Assembly (NCBI RefSeq): GCF_009766105.1
Contig: NZ_LMUH01000022.1
Coordinates: forward strand, 512,428 to 576,427
DNA length: 64,000 nucleotides
Reading direction: 5' to 3'
Source: Granulicella sp. S156
Lineage (GTDB): Bacteria > Acidobacteriota > Terriglobia > Terriglobales > Acidobacteriaceae
Under the pieces are notes generated by a model that made no database searches, was not told the origin of the DNA, and worked only from the letters and a program-made list of their open reading frames with translations. Below, piece by piece: positions 8,749-17,270 of the stretch. A program made the translations under genes and the position numbers. The first letter of the stretch is position 1, and each line of letters opens with the position of its first letter.

Positions 8749-9314
8749 AGTCTGTTATCTCCATTCGTTCTGCAAGGCATGGGCGTCTTCAAGTTATCTT
8801 GCGCCCTGATCGAAATGCCTGTGTTGGGTATCTGCTGGCGGAAAGCTCGGCTGGCAGACCGTTACTGATTAGACGCAGCCAGTACTCTGGCGTCGCATTT
8901 CTATTTCATCGAAAAGCGATGTGAATCGCTGTAAACTTATTCATTCCAGTAGCTTTCAAACAGATTTGCTATTGGGAACACCGCCGGAAGCGGCGAGATT
9001 CTCTCGCTACGGCGAGAACGGCATAAAGCTGGTTTGCTGGTGGATAGCGGTCTAACCGCCCTGCAAGATGCTTGAACCGTCCCGGATTACAACTCATGGC
9101 CGGAAATTACGGTACCTCTGCACCTTATCGCGTGCAAAGCCCAAGGTCAATACTTTTTTTAGTAGCCGCCAGCCCTGCACCTCCATAAAAAGGGATGCCG
9201 TATCGGGTGCAAATGACATAAAAGCACTGGCTGAGATGGTCGGCATCCAGAGAAATCTAGAGATGTGCCTCTCATGATTTCTAGAATTGTGGAGTGTAGA
9301 TAATTGATTCCAAA
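8749..9314. other. Intergenic region without a recognisable gene
   Basis: Between rpoZ (leftward) and the unknown gene at 9315 (rightward). It contains the rpoZ promoter region and several short hairpins: GCCGGAAGCGGC near 8971-8985, TCTCGC-TACG-GCGAGA near 9001-9017, and a longer one at 9250-9282 (AGAAATC...GATTTCT with an inner GAGA/TCTC). No tRNA or protein signature was found on either strand. Confidence 0.5.
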
Positions 9315-9785
9315 GTGTTTCGTCGAATTGCTCTGTATAACGGACGACAACGCTATATCCTAAGTCGCATGAATGGGACCTATTCCGAGACTCCGACCCA
9401 GGCACGGATTCGTCGCGCGCTCAAGCGTGTGCCCGAACTCCAGCAAGACGAGATCATCGCCTCCAGATATCTCGGACTGAGCGTGTACTGGAAGACACGC
9501 TTCTTCAACGCCCTGGATATGAACCGCGGCTCCATCAAGCACTTCGCCTTTGACCAGCGCGGGTGGCACCGCTTCTCGCGCCTGGATAATCCCATCTTCG
9601 CGTATATCGATATCGACCAATACCCCGAGACTCGTTCCATGCGCCGAGGGCGCCGGGTCGATCTCTACGGAACCATCGTGAAGGTCGACACAGTACTCGG
9701 CATCACGCTTGCACTCGACCGTTTTGAGATTCTTCCACTCACTCTCTACGACCGCCTCGTGCAACGAGAGGACAGCCGGTACTAG
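9315..9785 (+). CDS. Hypothetical protein with possible C-terminal OB-like segment
   Basis: A 156-aa frame with protein-like composition; not recognised. The N-terminal part is basic (RIRRALKRVPELQQDE). The middle reads GLSVYWKTRFFNALDMNRGS. The end, VDLYGTIVKVDTVLGITLALDRFEIL, has the alternating pattern of a small beta-barrel (OB-like) strand set, but this is only a guess. The start is uncertain: GTG at 9315 or ATG at 9369, neither with a clear Shine-Dalgarno. The opposite strand also has a long open frame (9360-9809), but its peptide is less protein-like. It sits alone between rpoZ and the converging threonine aldolase gene. Confidence 0.5.
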   Translation: MFRRIALYNGRQRYILSRMNGTYSETPTQARIRRALKRVPELQQDEIIASRYLGLSVYWKTRFFNALDMNRGSIKHFAFDQRGWHRFSRLDNPIFAYIDIDQYPETRSMRRGRRVDLYGTIVKVDTVLGITLALDRFEILPLTLYDRLVQREDSRY

Positions 9786-9818
9786 AACTTCGTCAAGCAT
9801 TGTTTCCAAGGCATAGTT

Positions 9819-10865
9819 CTACGTGACCCGCAGAATGTCTTCCGCGAGTTGATCGACACGCTCCAGGGAGGAATCCCAGGAGAACATGAAACGGGCTCCG
9901 CTCCCTATAAAGGTGTAGAACTGCCAGCCGAGAGCGCGTAGTGCCTCGAGACTGCTGGGCGGGGCCTGGACAAAGACGGCGTTCGATTCCACTGGGAAGA
10001 GGATATGAATCCCCTCTTTGTGCTGGATTCGCTGGACAAGCCGCTGAGCGCAAGCATTGGCATGGGCGGCATTCTGCAGCCAGGCGCCGCTTTCGAACAT
10101 GGCGATCCAGGGCGCGGCGAGGAAACGCATCTTCGAGGCGAGCTGTCCGGCCTGCTTGCAGCGATAGTCGAAGTCGGTCGCAAGCTTCTTATCGAAGAAG
10201 ACGATCGCCTCGCCCATGGCCATGCCGTTCTTGGTGCCGCCAAAACAGAGCACGTCCACTCCGGCCTTCCATGTGATCTCGGCTGGGGAGCAGTTCAAGC
10301 CGGCACAGGCATTGGCAAATCTCGCGCCGTCCATGTGAAAGTTCATCTTCAGGTCACGGGCCGCATTGGACAGCGCCTGCAGCTCCGCGACCGTGTAGAC
10401 GCGGCCGGTTTCGGTGCTCTGAGAAAGAGTGACGACCTTTGGCTTGGGAAAGTGAATGTCGCTGCGCCGATGGGCAAGCTCAAGAAGAGCGGCAGGCTCT
10501 ATCTTGCCGTCTTCGCTAGGAAGGGTCAGGAGCTTCGAACCATTGGAGAAGAACTCGGGCGCTCCGCACTCATCGGTCTCCACGTGGGAGCTCACCGCGC
10601 AGACAACGCTGTGGTACGACTGGCAGAGCGAGCTCAGGGCAAGGGAGTTAGCTGCCGTGCCGTTGAAGGCGAAGAAGACTTCGCAGTCTGTCTCGAAGAT
10701 TTCGCGGAATAGCTCGGTCGCCCGGGCCGTCCAGGGATCGTCTCCATAGGACTGGGCAGAGCCGCGATTGGCCTCCTGCATCGCCGCCATAGCCTCCGGG
10801 CAGATTCCGGAGTAGTTATCGCTGGCAAACTGCTGTTCTATCTGCTCGATCATTGTCTTCATCAT
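9819..10865 (-). CDS. L-threonine aldolase / beta-eliminating lyase family protein
   Basis: A 348-aa PLP-dependent fold-type I enzyme. Family members cleave L-threonine or L-allo-threonine to glycine and acetaldehyde. Motifs include FASDNYSGICPEAM near the start, GDDPWTARAT, FAFNGTAANSLAL, SSHVETDECGAPE, FHMDGARFANA with the PLP-binding aspartate, and CFGGTKNGMAMGEA near 207-220 with the Schiff-base lysine. An open frame continues upstream to 11081, but it reads through repeat-rich DNA with an unlike sequence (rich in A, G, P, S), so the start is placed at the ATG pair at 10865/10862, which follows GGTGG. Length then matches the family. Confidence 0.9.
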   Translation of the reverse strand: MMKTMIEQIEQQFASDNYSGICPEAMAAMQEANRGSAQSYGDDPWTARATELFREIFETDCEVFFAFNGTAANSLALSSLCQSYHSVVCAVSSHVETDECGAPEFFSNGSKLLTLPSEDGKIEPAALLELAHRRSDIHFPKPKVVTLSQSTETGRVYTVAELQALSNAARDLKMNFHMDGARFANACAGLNCSPAEITWKAGVDVLCFGGTKNGMAMGEAIVFFDKKLATDFDYRCKQAGQLASKMRFLAAPWIAMFESGAWLQNAAHANACAQRLVQRIQHKEGIHILFPVESNAVFVQAPPSSLEALRALGWQFYTFIGSGARFMFSWDSSLERVDQLAEDILRVT

Positions 10866-11200
10866 CCCCACCGCTACAACTTCGTGTTTCTTTTTATTAC
10901 CTTTATCAAGAATAGCAAGAATGTATCCCATGGCTGGGGCGGCTTGTTTCGCTGGGACAAAAGAAGGCAATTCAGTCGCTGCCGCTGCGCCTTCACTCCG
11001 GCCTGCTGCAGCAGGGTGTGGGCTTTTAGCCTGGCTTTTTGCGGCAGGGTTGAAACCCTGCCCTTCCGATCCGTGCCTCAACGAACTGTTTGCACAGTTC
11101 GAGCTGACTTCAAGAGCAGTTTAATGACAGGCTCTAGTTCGTAGCTGCCTCAGAAGCAGATTCCCTACGGGAATGACAGAAAGAAAAGCAAGAAATGCTC
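10866..11200. other. Intergenic region with REP-like palindromes
   Basis: It lies between deoR and the threonine aldolase gene, both read leftward. It holds GCAGGGTTGAAACCCTGC near 11044-11061, a short palindrome typical of the spacers in this genome, and the dispersed element at 11153-11193. The open frame extending the aldolase upstream crosses this stretch but shows no conserved protein features. Confidence 0.6.
11153..11193 (+). repeat. Dispersed intergenic repeat, copy 1
   Basis: GAAGCAGATTCCCTACGG and the following GAATGACAGAAAGAAAAGCA match the copy at 28155-28197 nearly base for base (core differs at one position up to GAATGACA). Both copies have the same orientation and sit in spacers downstream of leftward genes' regulatory regions. 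The core includes the palindrome ATTCCC-N3-GGGAAT. Confidence 0.75.
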
Positions 11201-12010
11201 TCAGCCTTCCACGAGGATGAGTTCAATGCCGAGTGCCCGGAGAGCTTCGGCGTCTGCGGTCTCGATATTCGTATCGGTAATGACGGTATGGATGGCCGTA
11301 GGTGGAGCGATGTGAGCCAGGCTGCGATGGCTGAACTTGCTGGAGTCGCATACTGCAACGATCTTGCGGCTGGCTTGCATCATGGCGCGGTTTACCCGCG
11401 CTTCGAGGAGGTTGGGGGTCGTGATGCCAACCGTCGAATCGAAGCCGTCGACGCCCAGGAAAAGAATGTCGGCGTGCATCTCGCGCAGTGTATCTTCGGC
11501 CAATGGTCCCACGAGGGACGCTGAGTTCTTGCGCAGGGTGCCACCGATAAGGATGACATCAAAATCAGTCCCGGAGAGTTCGGAGGCGATGTTCAGGGCG
11601 TTGGTGATGACGGTCAGCCCCTTCAAGTCACGCAGAGCGCGTGCGACAGCGGTGGTTGTCGTTCCTGAATCCAGGAGGACGCACTGACCATCCTGCACCA
11701 ATTTGGCGGCTGCCACAGCGATTCGTTGCTTCTCGGCGAGGTGGACCTGCTGCTTCTCCTGGATAGAACGGTCCTGCGAGGTGCCGCTCTGAGAGATGAG
11801 TGCGCCGCCATGAGTTCGCTGAATGAGCCCGCGCGCTTCGAGGTGGTCGAGATCTTTCCGTATGGTGATGCGTGAGATCTGCAAAGAATCGGAGAGCTCG
11901 GAGACCAGCGCGCGCCCTTCTCGCTGGATCGTCGCAAGGACATGCTGACGCCGCTCTTCGATCAACATTGGACTTACTTGTTTTTCTTTTTCCTGCGCTT
12001 TGGTCGGCAT
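11201..12010 (-). CDS. DeoR/GlpR family transcriptional regulator
   Basis: A 269-aa repressor. The N-terminal winged helix (about residues 18-72) reads RRQHVLATIQREGRALVSEL and ISRITIRKDLDHLEARGLI with the family's RTHGGA wing. The C-terminal sugar-phosphate sensor has LDSGTTTTAVARAL near 117, VITNALNIASEL and LIGGTLRKNSASLVGP, ILFLGVDGFD and VCDSSKF. Family members sense phosphorylated sugars and repress sugar catabolic genes. It is divergent from the secreted glycosidase gene at 12586, which is a plausible target, though 575 bp of repeat-rich DNA separate them. The nearest neighbour downstream is the threonine aldolase-like gene. A start at the internal MLIEERRQ is possible. Confidence 0.93.
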   Translation of the reverse strand: MPTKAQEKEKQVSPMLIEERRQHVLATIQREGRALVSELSDSLQISRITIRKDLDHLEARGLIQRTHGGALISQSGTSQDRSIQEKQQVHLAEKQRIAVAAAKLVQDGQCVLLDSGTTTTAVARALRDLKGLTVITNALNIASELSGTDFDVILIGGTLRKNSASLVGPLAEDTLREMHADILFLGVDGFDSTVGITTPNLLEARVNRAMMQASRKIVAVCDSSKFSHRSLAHIAPPTAIHTVITDTNIETADAEALRALGIELILVEG

Positions 12011-12585
12011 CGTTTCCGGTTCATCATACTTGAATCGATGGTCTAAAAGCGGAGTTTGCGCCTTGGGCTTCTTGCCCGCATCGGCAAACGGCCCAGGGCT
12101 GAAGCCCGATTCTTGCGTGGCCCTTATTCCGTAGCCTAAAGGCTACGGCTCCCTCCGTCTCCCTGACGCTGAAGCGTCAGGGAACGCGCTTCGCGCTGTA
12201 GTTGCGCTCACGCATGGTTGCTCTCACAAACATTTGTGGCGCGCTTTGCGTTACCACCCTGGGCTGGTATATACCGTCCCGTTGGGGCACCCGTGGCCGC
12301 TTGGGCATTTCCGCTCCATTTGTATTGAGCCTCCACGATCCATTCTCGGCGCTTCATTTTGCTCCATCCTTTGCGCTCCATGTTGTGTTGATGTAGTTGT
12401 CCCACCAGAAGGCGACCTGAAAAGTCACGAAATCAAAGCCTAAATCTAATTTTCTGATTATGTTTCGATTTACTGCGTTACATTACGTATAGTTGTTATT
12501 TAACGATAGTATTGTGCGCGGATCAGACGGTCTGAGGATATGTAAGGCTGGGTAGCCGTTCATTCGCGGGAAGGCTCGGAGAGAG
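12011..12585. other. Divergent intergenic region with a cluster of perfect hairpins
   Basis: Next to deoR lies a row of palindromes: GGGCTGAAGCCC near 12099, CCGTAGCC-N4-GGCTACGG at 12129-12148, CCCTGACGCT-GA-AGCGTCAGGG at 12161-12182, and GCGCTTCGCGC at 12186-12196. The 12410-12540 part is AT-rich and should hold the promoter of the glycosidase gene; a -35/-10 pair was not assigned with confidence. Small open frames at 12200-12440 lack any protein character and were not called. Confidence 0.65.
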
Positions 12586-14595
12586 ATGAGAAATAGACAG
12601 ATCGGTAAGGGCAGGCGGGCCACTATTGCATTGCTGGGAATGACGATGGGCTTGGCGACGGCGAACGCGCAGGATGCCGGTACAGCTATCGCATCGTCGA
12701 AGAGCGGAGAGTACAGCCTTCGCAATCGTGTGCTTTCCGCAAACTGGAAGGTAAGCGCGGGGCATCTTGCCGAGTTCAATGTCAGTGACAAACTGACGAA
12801 CCAGGCAGTGCACATCCCGCAACCCTTCTCCGTGCTGCTTAAGGACGGCAACATCTTCAACGCCAGCGATCTTCGGGTCGACACCACACCGGAGCGCAAA
12901 GAGCTAAGCGTCAACGGCTCGGCGTCACGGTACGCGGAGCATGTGCCGGGCGTCGAGTTCGATACGCACGTGGTCAGCGCCGACGGTGCTCTGAGCGGCA
13001 CGTGGTCCGTCATCCTACTCGATGGCTCGCGATACGTCCGTCAGGTACTGACGTTGACGGCGGGCAGCAGCAATGTTGCGATCACGCGTGTTCAGCTGAT
13101 CGATGCGAGTCTGCCTGGAGCGCAGATATCAGGCACGGTGATGGGATCGCCGATCCTATGGAACAACTTCTTCCTTGGCTTTGAACATCCTCTCTCAGAG
13201 AGCGACGTGAGCCAGGACCGTACGGTGGCCTACATCGATCGGTCGCTGCCGCTGAAGGCGGGGCAGTCTGTCACCTATTCCTCTGTGATCGGCGTAACGC
13301 AGAAGGGGCAGATGCGGCGCGACTTTCTGGCGTATGTGGAACGCGAACGCGCGCATCCTTACCGCACCTTTCTGCATTACAACTCCTGGTATGACCTTGG
13401 CCGCTTCAACCCATATGACGAAGCCGGTGCACGTGACCGCATCAACTTCTTCGGACGCGAGTTGCACGAGAAGCGAGGCGTCGTTCTGGACTCGTTCCTG
13501 TTCGATGATGGATGGGACGATCACCATACTCTCTGGGGATTCAATACAGGCTTCCCTGAGGGCTTCAACAATGTGCGCAAGGATGCGGAGAAGTATGGGA
13601 CGGAGCCAGGCGTATGGATGTCGCCTTGGGGCGGATATGCCGGGCCTAAGAAAGAGCGCATCGAATATGGGAAGCAACAGGGATACGAGACCGTTGCAGA
13701 TGGCTTTGCACTGTCAGGGCCGAAGTATTACGACCGGTTTCGCGATGTATGCCTGGAGATGATCCGCAAGTATGGGATCAATCAGTTCAAGTTCGACGGA
13801 ACTGGAAACGCCGATACGGTTTTTAAGGGAAGTGCGTTCGACAGCGATTTCTCCGCGGCCATCCATTTGATCGGAGAGCTGCGGCAGGAGAAGCCGGATA
13901 TCTACATCAACCTGACGACGGGAACGTATCCTTCGCCGTTCTGGCTGCGGTATGCCGACTCCATCTGGAGGGGAGGAGAGGACGACGACGTTGCCGGCGT
14001 TGGCCCTTACCGCGAACGGTGGATCACCTATCGCGATGCCGATACATATCAGCATATCGTCAAGGCTGGCCCGCTCTATCCGCTGAACTCGCTGATGCTG
14101 CACGGAATGATCTATGCCGAGCGGCACAGACAGCTGAAGGAAGATCCATCCAACGACTTCCGCAATGAGATTCGGTCGTACTTCGGCACCGGTACGCAGT
14201 TGCAGGAGATGTACATTACCCCATCGTTGTTGAGTTCGCAGAATTGGGACGATCTTGCTGAGGCTGCAAAGTGGTCGCGAGCGAATGCCGATGTCCTGGT
14301 AGACACGCATTGGGTCGGTGGCGATCCGGCGTGGCAGCAGGTCTATGGGTGGGCGTCGTGGTCTCCTAAGAAAGCGATTCTGGTATTGCGTAATCCGAGC
14401 GACAAGCCGCAGAGTATTCGACTCGATCCGCAGACCGTCTTCGAGCTGCCTGAAGGTGCTACGAAGCACTTCACCGCTCATAGCCCGTGGAAGGATGATG
14501 TTGCGAAGCCTGCACTGGCGCTACAAGCAGGAACGGCACATGAGTTTCAGCTTGCGCCGTTCCAGGTGCTGACCCTGAATCTCACACCGCAGTAG
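12586..14595 (+). CDS. Secreted glycoside hydrolase, clan GH-D (alpha-galactosidase)-like
   Basis: A 669-aa exported protein. The signal peptide ends near TANAQD (residue 28). Residues 40-260 look like a beta-sandwich domain. The catalytic barrel follows: FLHYNSWYDLGRFNPYDEA near 263, DSFLFDDGWDDHH near 302, GVWMSPWGGYAGPKKE near 343, FKFDGTGNAD near 401 (the KFD aspartate fits the nucleophile place of GH27/GH36), and DSIWRGGEDDDV near 459 (possible acid/base). The last 90 residues resemble the C-terminal beta domain of such enzymes. Relatives are often annotated alpha-galactosidase or enterotoxin. The substrate is not known; the divergent DeoR regulator is consistent with sugar-responsive control. 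GGAGAG precedes the ATG. Confidence 0.68.
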   Translation: MRNRQIGKGRRATIALLGMTMGLATANAQDAGTAIASSKSGEYSLRNRVLSANWKVSAGHLAEFNVSDKLTNQAVHIPQPFSVLLKDGNIFNASDLRVDTTPERKELSVNGSASRYAEHVPGVEFDTHVVSADGALSGTWSVILLDGSRYVRQVLTLTAGSSNVAITRVQLIDASLPGAQISGTVMGSPILWNNFFLGFEHPLSESDVSQDRTVAYIDRSLPLKAGQSVTYSSVIGVTQKGQMRRDFLAYVERERAHPYRTFLHYNSWYDLGRFNPYDEAGARDRINFFGRELHEKRGVVLDSFLFDDGWDDHHTLWGFNTGFPEGFNNVRKDAEKYGTEPGVWMSPWGGYAGPKKERIEYGKQQGYETVADGFALSGPKYYDRFRDVCLEMIRKYGINQFKFDGTGNADTVFKGSAFDSDFSAAIHLIGELRQEKPDIYINLTTGTYPSPFWLRYADSIWRGGEDDDVAGVGPYRERWITYRDADTYQHIVKAGPLYPLNSLMLHGMIYAERHRQLKEDPSNDFRNEIRSYFGTGTQLQEMYITPSLLSSQNWDDLAEAAKWSRANADVLVDTHWVGGDPAWQQVYGWASWSPKKAILVLRNPSDKPQSIRLDPQTVFELPEGATKHFTAHSPWKDDVAKPALALQAGTAHEFQLAPFQVLTLNLTPQ

Positions 14596-14619
14596 GTAGT
14601 GGCTGAGGAGCACGTCATC

Positions 14620-14704
14620 AAATCCCGTCATCGTTCCACTGCGGGCGCTGCAAAAGCCTTGACGCAACGGGCGCAGCGGTTCGCAACGGAACGCGACGGG
14701 ATTT
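14620..14704. terminator. Long imperfect hairpin after the glycosidase gene
   Basis: AAATCCCGTC-N2-CGTTCC (14620-14637) pairs with GGAACGCGACGGGATTT (14688-14704), with an inner GCGGGCGCTGC/GCGCAGC arm. It begins 24 bp after the stop codon. The right side ends in TTTGTGTTTGGG, weakly T-rich. It is probably a terminator or mRNA 3'-end structure; a mobile inverted-repeat element is the alternative. Confidence 0.5.
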
Positions 14705-14728
14705 GTGTTTGGGAAAATGCTTGCGCTA

Positions 14729-14800
14729 AGTCCAGTAGCTGCGATCCAGTGTCCGATATTGATCGCCTCGGCGATGTGCTTAGCGGGGATTCATCTGGCT
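14729..14800 (-). pseudogene. Decayed fragment of the comM 3' end
   Basis: About 60 bp (14732-14790) align with the 3' end of the intact comM gene (17277-17337) in the same orientation, at roughly 84 percent identity by eye with one single-base gap. The shared 21-mer block is 14761-14781. In comM this encodes the terminal [18 protein letters not shown]. In this copy the missing base shifts the frame after IAEAI. No other part of comM is seen here. It lies between the glycosidase and the FG-GAP gene, so the FG-GAP gene is bracketed by two copies of this end. Confidence 0.8.
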
Positions 14801-14951
14801 GTTGTTGGCGACAGAACGAGCCTCACCTACAGCGGACATCTCATAACCGCACAACGGTCGATTCTGAACTCTTGAAGCATGGGTTTTTCATGCAACTGTA
14901 TCGTTGAGACTCGCTGTTATCGGAATGTAATTCATTGTAGAGAAGAGAATC

Positions 14952-15017
14952 ATACTGAGATGAACTACCCAGTATTTATGTACCTGGTTCTTCAGTATCT
15001 ACGTTAAATTACAGTAT
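14952..15017. promoter_or_regulatory. Cluster of four CAGTAT hexamers upstream of the FG-GAP gene
   Basis: ATACTG at 14952-14957 and CAGTAT at 14970-14975, 14993-14998 and 15012-15017, inside unusually AT-rich DNA. The first two form an inverted repeat with a 12-bp gap. The set could be an operator or activator site for the gene starting at 15143. No matching regulator is known here. Confidence 0.4.
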
Positions 15018-15142
15018 AGTCCGCACTTTTAACGTTGCTTATTGTGGCCCCACTGCTAGTCTCCGCATATCTTCTGCGCTGTCATATTTCTATGCCAGCC
15101 TACTAACATTCCAGATTGCTGAGTAACTAAAAGGGGCCTTAT

Positions 15143-17074
15143 ATGCTAAGTTCCGAGCTTCATCCAACGATGATTTCCCTTATTAGAAGACTGGGTTTTG
15201 GTGTATCTAGTCTTCTCTGCGTCCTGCTATTCACAGGGGGGCAAGCGTTTGCTTCTAACGCTGCAACCACCATCACCAGGTTGTATGTCACATCAGGTGA
15301 AGACAATGCTCCCGTGACGACGATTGCTGCAGGAAAGACGGTAACGCTTACCGCGAAAGTCACCTCTAGCCGAGGACCTGTGAAGTCTGGGTTTGTGAAC
15401 TTCTGCAACGCAGCGGCGTTACATTGCAGTGACGTCAATATCATCGCAACTGTACAGCTGAAGGATAACGGCAGCGCGGATGACTATACAGCGACGCTGA
15501 AGATGATCCCCGCGGTCGGGATCCATGGTTACAGGGCGAACTTTGTCGAAACAAGTTACAACCAGAGCAGCTCATCAATCGTCTCCACACTGACAGTCAC
15601 AGGAAACTATCCAACCACCACTTTGATTGCGCCCACCGGCAGTCAGGATGCCCCTACGCTAAGGGCGATCGTATCGAGTGCAGGTGAAAGCGCACCGACG
15701 GGTACAGTATCCTTTCTGGACAAGAGTCAAGGGTCCTCTGTTCTGGGAACGGCAACTCTTGGTGTCGGCATACAGGAGCCTATCTTCGCAGGAGTTTCCT
15801 CCAACCTATCTCCCTTTTTTCCTACTACAACAGCGTGTATTGGCCCCATTCATGCCGCAGACGTTAATGGCGACCACAAGTTAGATCTCGTCGTTCTTAT
15901 ACAAGGGTTCTGCGATCCTTACTACAATCCTTCTAACAATCAATTAGTAGTCCTGCTGGGCAACGGAGACGGGACGTTCGGAGCCCCACGTCTTCTGGCA
16001 ACCCCTTTTGCTCCCAGCGACTTTGTAGTGGCAGACTTTCTTGGAAAAGGCAACCAGGATATTGCTATATCCAGCGCCATCGATGATACCTTTGCCGTTC
16101 TGTTGGGCCAAGGAGACGGCACATTCCAACCAATGGCACCTGTCAATGCCGGCCTCCAAAACTCACAGATAGAATCTATTCGCGCAGGGGACTTTAACGG
16201 CGACGGCATACTCGACCTGGCTTTGGTTGGTCAACCAGGATCAGGCGTATCCAGCTACTTGAAACTAGCCTTAGGAGTTGGGGATGGGACCTTCACGATC
16301 TCTGATCTCCCATCCTATAAGGCTGATGGCCTCTATCCTTCCACCTTTGTAGTGGGAGACATTAACAACGACGGCAGGGCAGATCTGCTGTCGACGTCGT
16401 TTGAGGGGCTTGGTACGGCAGATGGCGGACTCCAGTGGGGCAACGCGCCTTTTAGTGGAGTCTTCGATTACTGTTGCGCAGGATTCAATGAGGCCGTCAC
16501 CCCCACCGTCGCCTTGGCCGATCTTAACGATGACGGCAACCTGGACGCCCTTGTCCTTGACCCCGGCGGTTTGGATGGCAGCCGGAACGTCAATTCAGAG
16601 ATAGACATTTATTTTGGACATGGAGATGGGACCTTCACGCGCTCTGAGAATAACAATCCACTCTACTTTCCGTCAGGTTTTGATTCTATGGCGGTTGGAG
16701 ATTTCAACAACGATGGCATTCCGGATCTGGTGGTTACATCCAACCAGGACAACAAGATGATGGTGCTGCTAGGAAAAGGCGACGGAATCATCTTTCGACC
16801 TTTACCGACCTACTCCTTTATCAGTTATTATTTGCTGCCGCCTACTGTAGGAGACTTCAACGGAGATGGTCTGTCGGACCTGGTGACTGCAGGCGGCGAA
16901 GGCGTGGAGGTGTCGCTGAAGCAGATGTCTGAATCAATAGCCACATTAGGGACGCCCGTGGTGCCCGTAGCTGCAGGGAGCCAATTCGGAGCAAGCTATG
17001 CCGGGGATGACAACAATGACCCCAGCGTCTCAAGCACCATCACACTCTACCCTCCGTTTCCCGACAAGCCTTAG
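15143..17074 (+). CDS. Secreted FG-GAP/VCBS repeat protein with Ig-like N-terminal domains
   Basis: A 643-aa exported protein, probably surface-attached or released. A signal peptide covers about residues 10-38 (hydrophobic stretch ending AFASNAA). Residues 40-210 form one or two Ig-like repeats (AAGKTVTLTAKVTSS, APTGTVSFLDKSQGS). Then come FG-GAP blades with calcium-binding loops: DVNGDHKLDL near 240, a degenerate DFLGKGNQDI near 299, DFNGDGILDL near 350, DINNDGRADL near 406, DLNDDGNLDA near 459, DFNNDGIPDL near 520, DFNGDGLSDL near 571, each near a GxGDGTF turn. Seven such units suit a beta-propeller. The gene and its 5' region are more AT-rich than the neighbours and it is flanked by a comM duplicate, suggesting recent arrival. 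AAAGGGG precedes the start. Confidence 0.85.
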   Translation: MLSSELHPTMISLIRRLGFGVSSLLCVLLFTGGQAFASNAATTITRLYVTSGEDNAPVTTIAAGKTVTLTAKVTSSRGPVKSGFVNFCNAAALHCSDVNIIATVQLKDNGSADDYTATLKMIPAVGIHGYRANFVETSYNQSSSSIVSTLTVTGNYPTTTLIAPTGSQDAPTLRAIVSSAGESAPTGTVSFLDKSQGSSVLGTATLGVGIQEPIFAGVSSNLSPFFPTTTACIGPIHAADVNGDHKLDLVVLIQGFCDPYYNPSNNQLVVLLGNGDGTFGAPRLLATPFAPSDFVVADFLGKGNQDIAISSAIDDTFAVLLGQGDGTFQPMAPVNAGLQNSQIESIRAGDFNGDGILDLALVGQPGSGVSSYLKLALGVGDGTFTISDLPSYKADGLYPSTFVVGDINNDGRADLLSTSFEGLGTADGGLQWGNAPFSGVFDYCCAGFNEAVTPTVALADLNDDGNLDALVLDPGGLDGSRNVNSEIDIYFGHGDGTFTRSENNNPLYFPSGFDSMAVGDFNNDGIPDLVVTSNQDNKMMVLLGKGDGIIFRPLPTYSFISYYLLPPTVGDFNGDGLSDLVTAGGEGVEVSLKQMSESIATLGTPVVPVAAGSQFGASYAGDDNNDPSVSSTITLYPPFPDKP

Positions 17075-17189
17075 AACCATGGAGGATCGTTATGCGGAGC
17101 GGAGAGACCGGGGCAGGTTGTCTGTGCGGGCGGTAGTGCCTGTATAAGCAAACTGCGGGTCTCTCCGCTACGGCGGCAAAGGACGCTAG

Positions 17190-17224
17190 CCCTTCGACTA
17201 CGCTCAGGGTCGAGATGACAGAGT
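17190..17224. repeat. Dispersed intergenic repeat with CCCTTCGACTACGCTCAGGG core
   Basis: The 20-mer core at 17190-17209, followed by TCGAGATGACAGAG, is a well-known kind of dispersed intergenic sequence in many bacterial genomes. Just before it, CCGCTACGGCGG (17166-17177) is another short palindrome. The spacer 17075-17270 contains no gene. Confidence 0.6.
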
Positions 17225-17270
17225 AGGGGAAAGGTAGAAAAAAGCCCTACACCCCATTCGTGAAAATACC

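Noticed and set aside
9094..9405. 103-aa minus-strand frame before the unknown gene
   Set aside because: No start signal, irregular composition, and it overlaps the better frame on the other strand.
10866..11081. N-terminal extension of the threonine aldolase
   Set aside because: The frame runs through palindromic repeat DNA, has a biased composition and is absent from the family; an ATG with GGTGG before it gives the normal length.
12202..12443. Small open frames upstream of the glycosidase
   Set aside because: Overlapping frames on both strands without ribosome binding sites or protein-like sequence.
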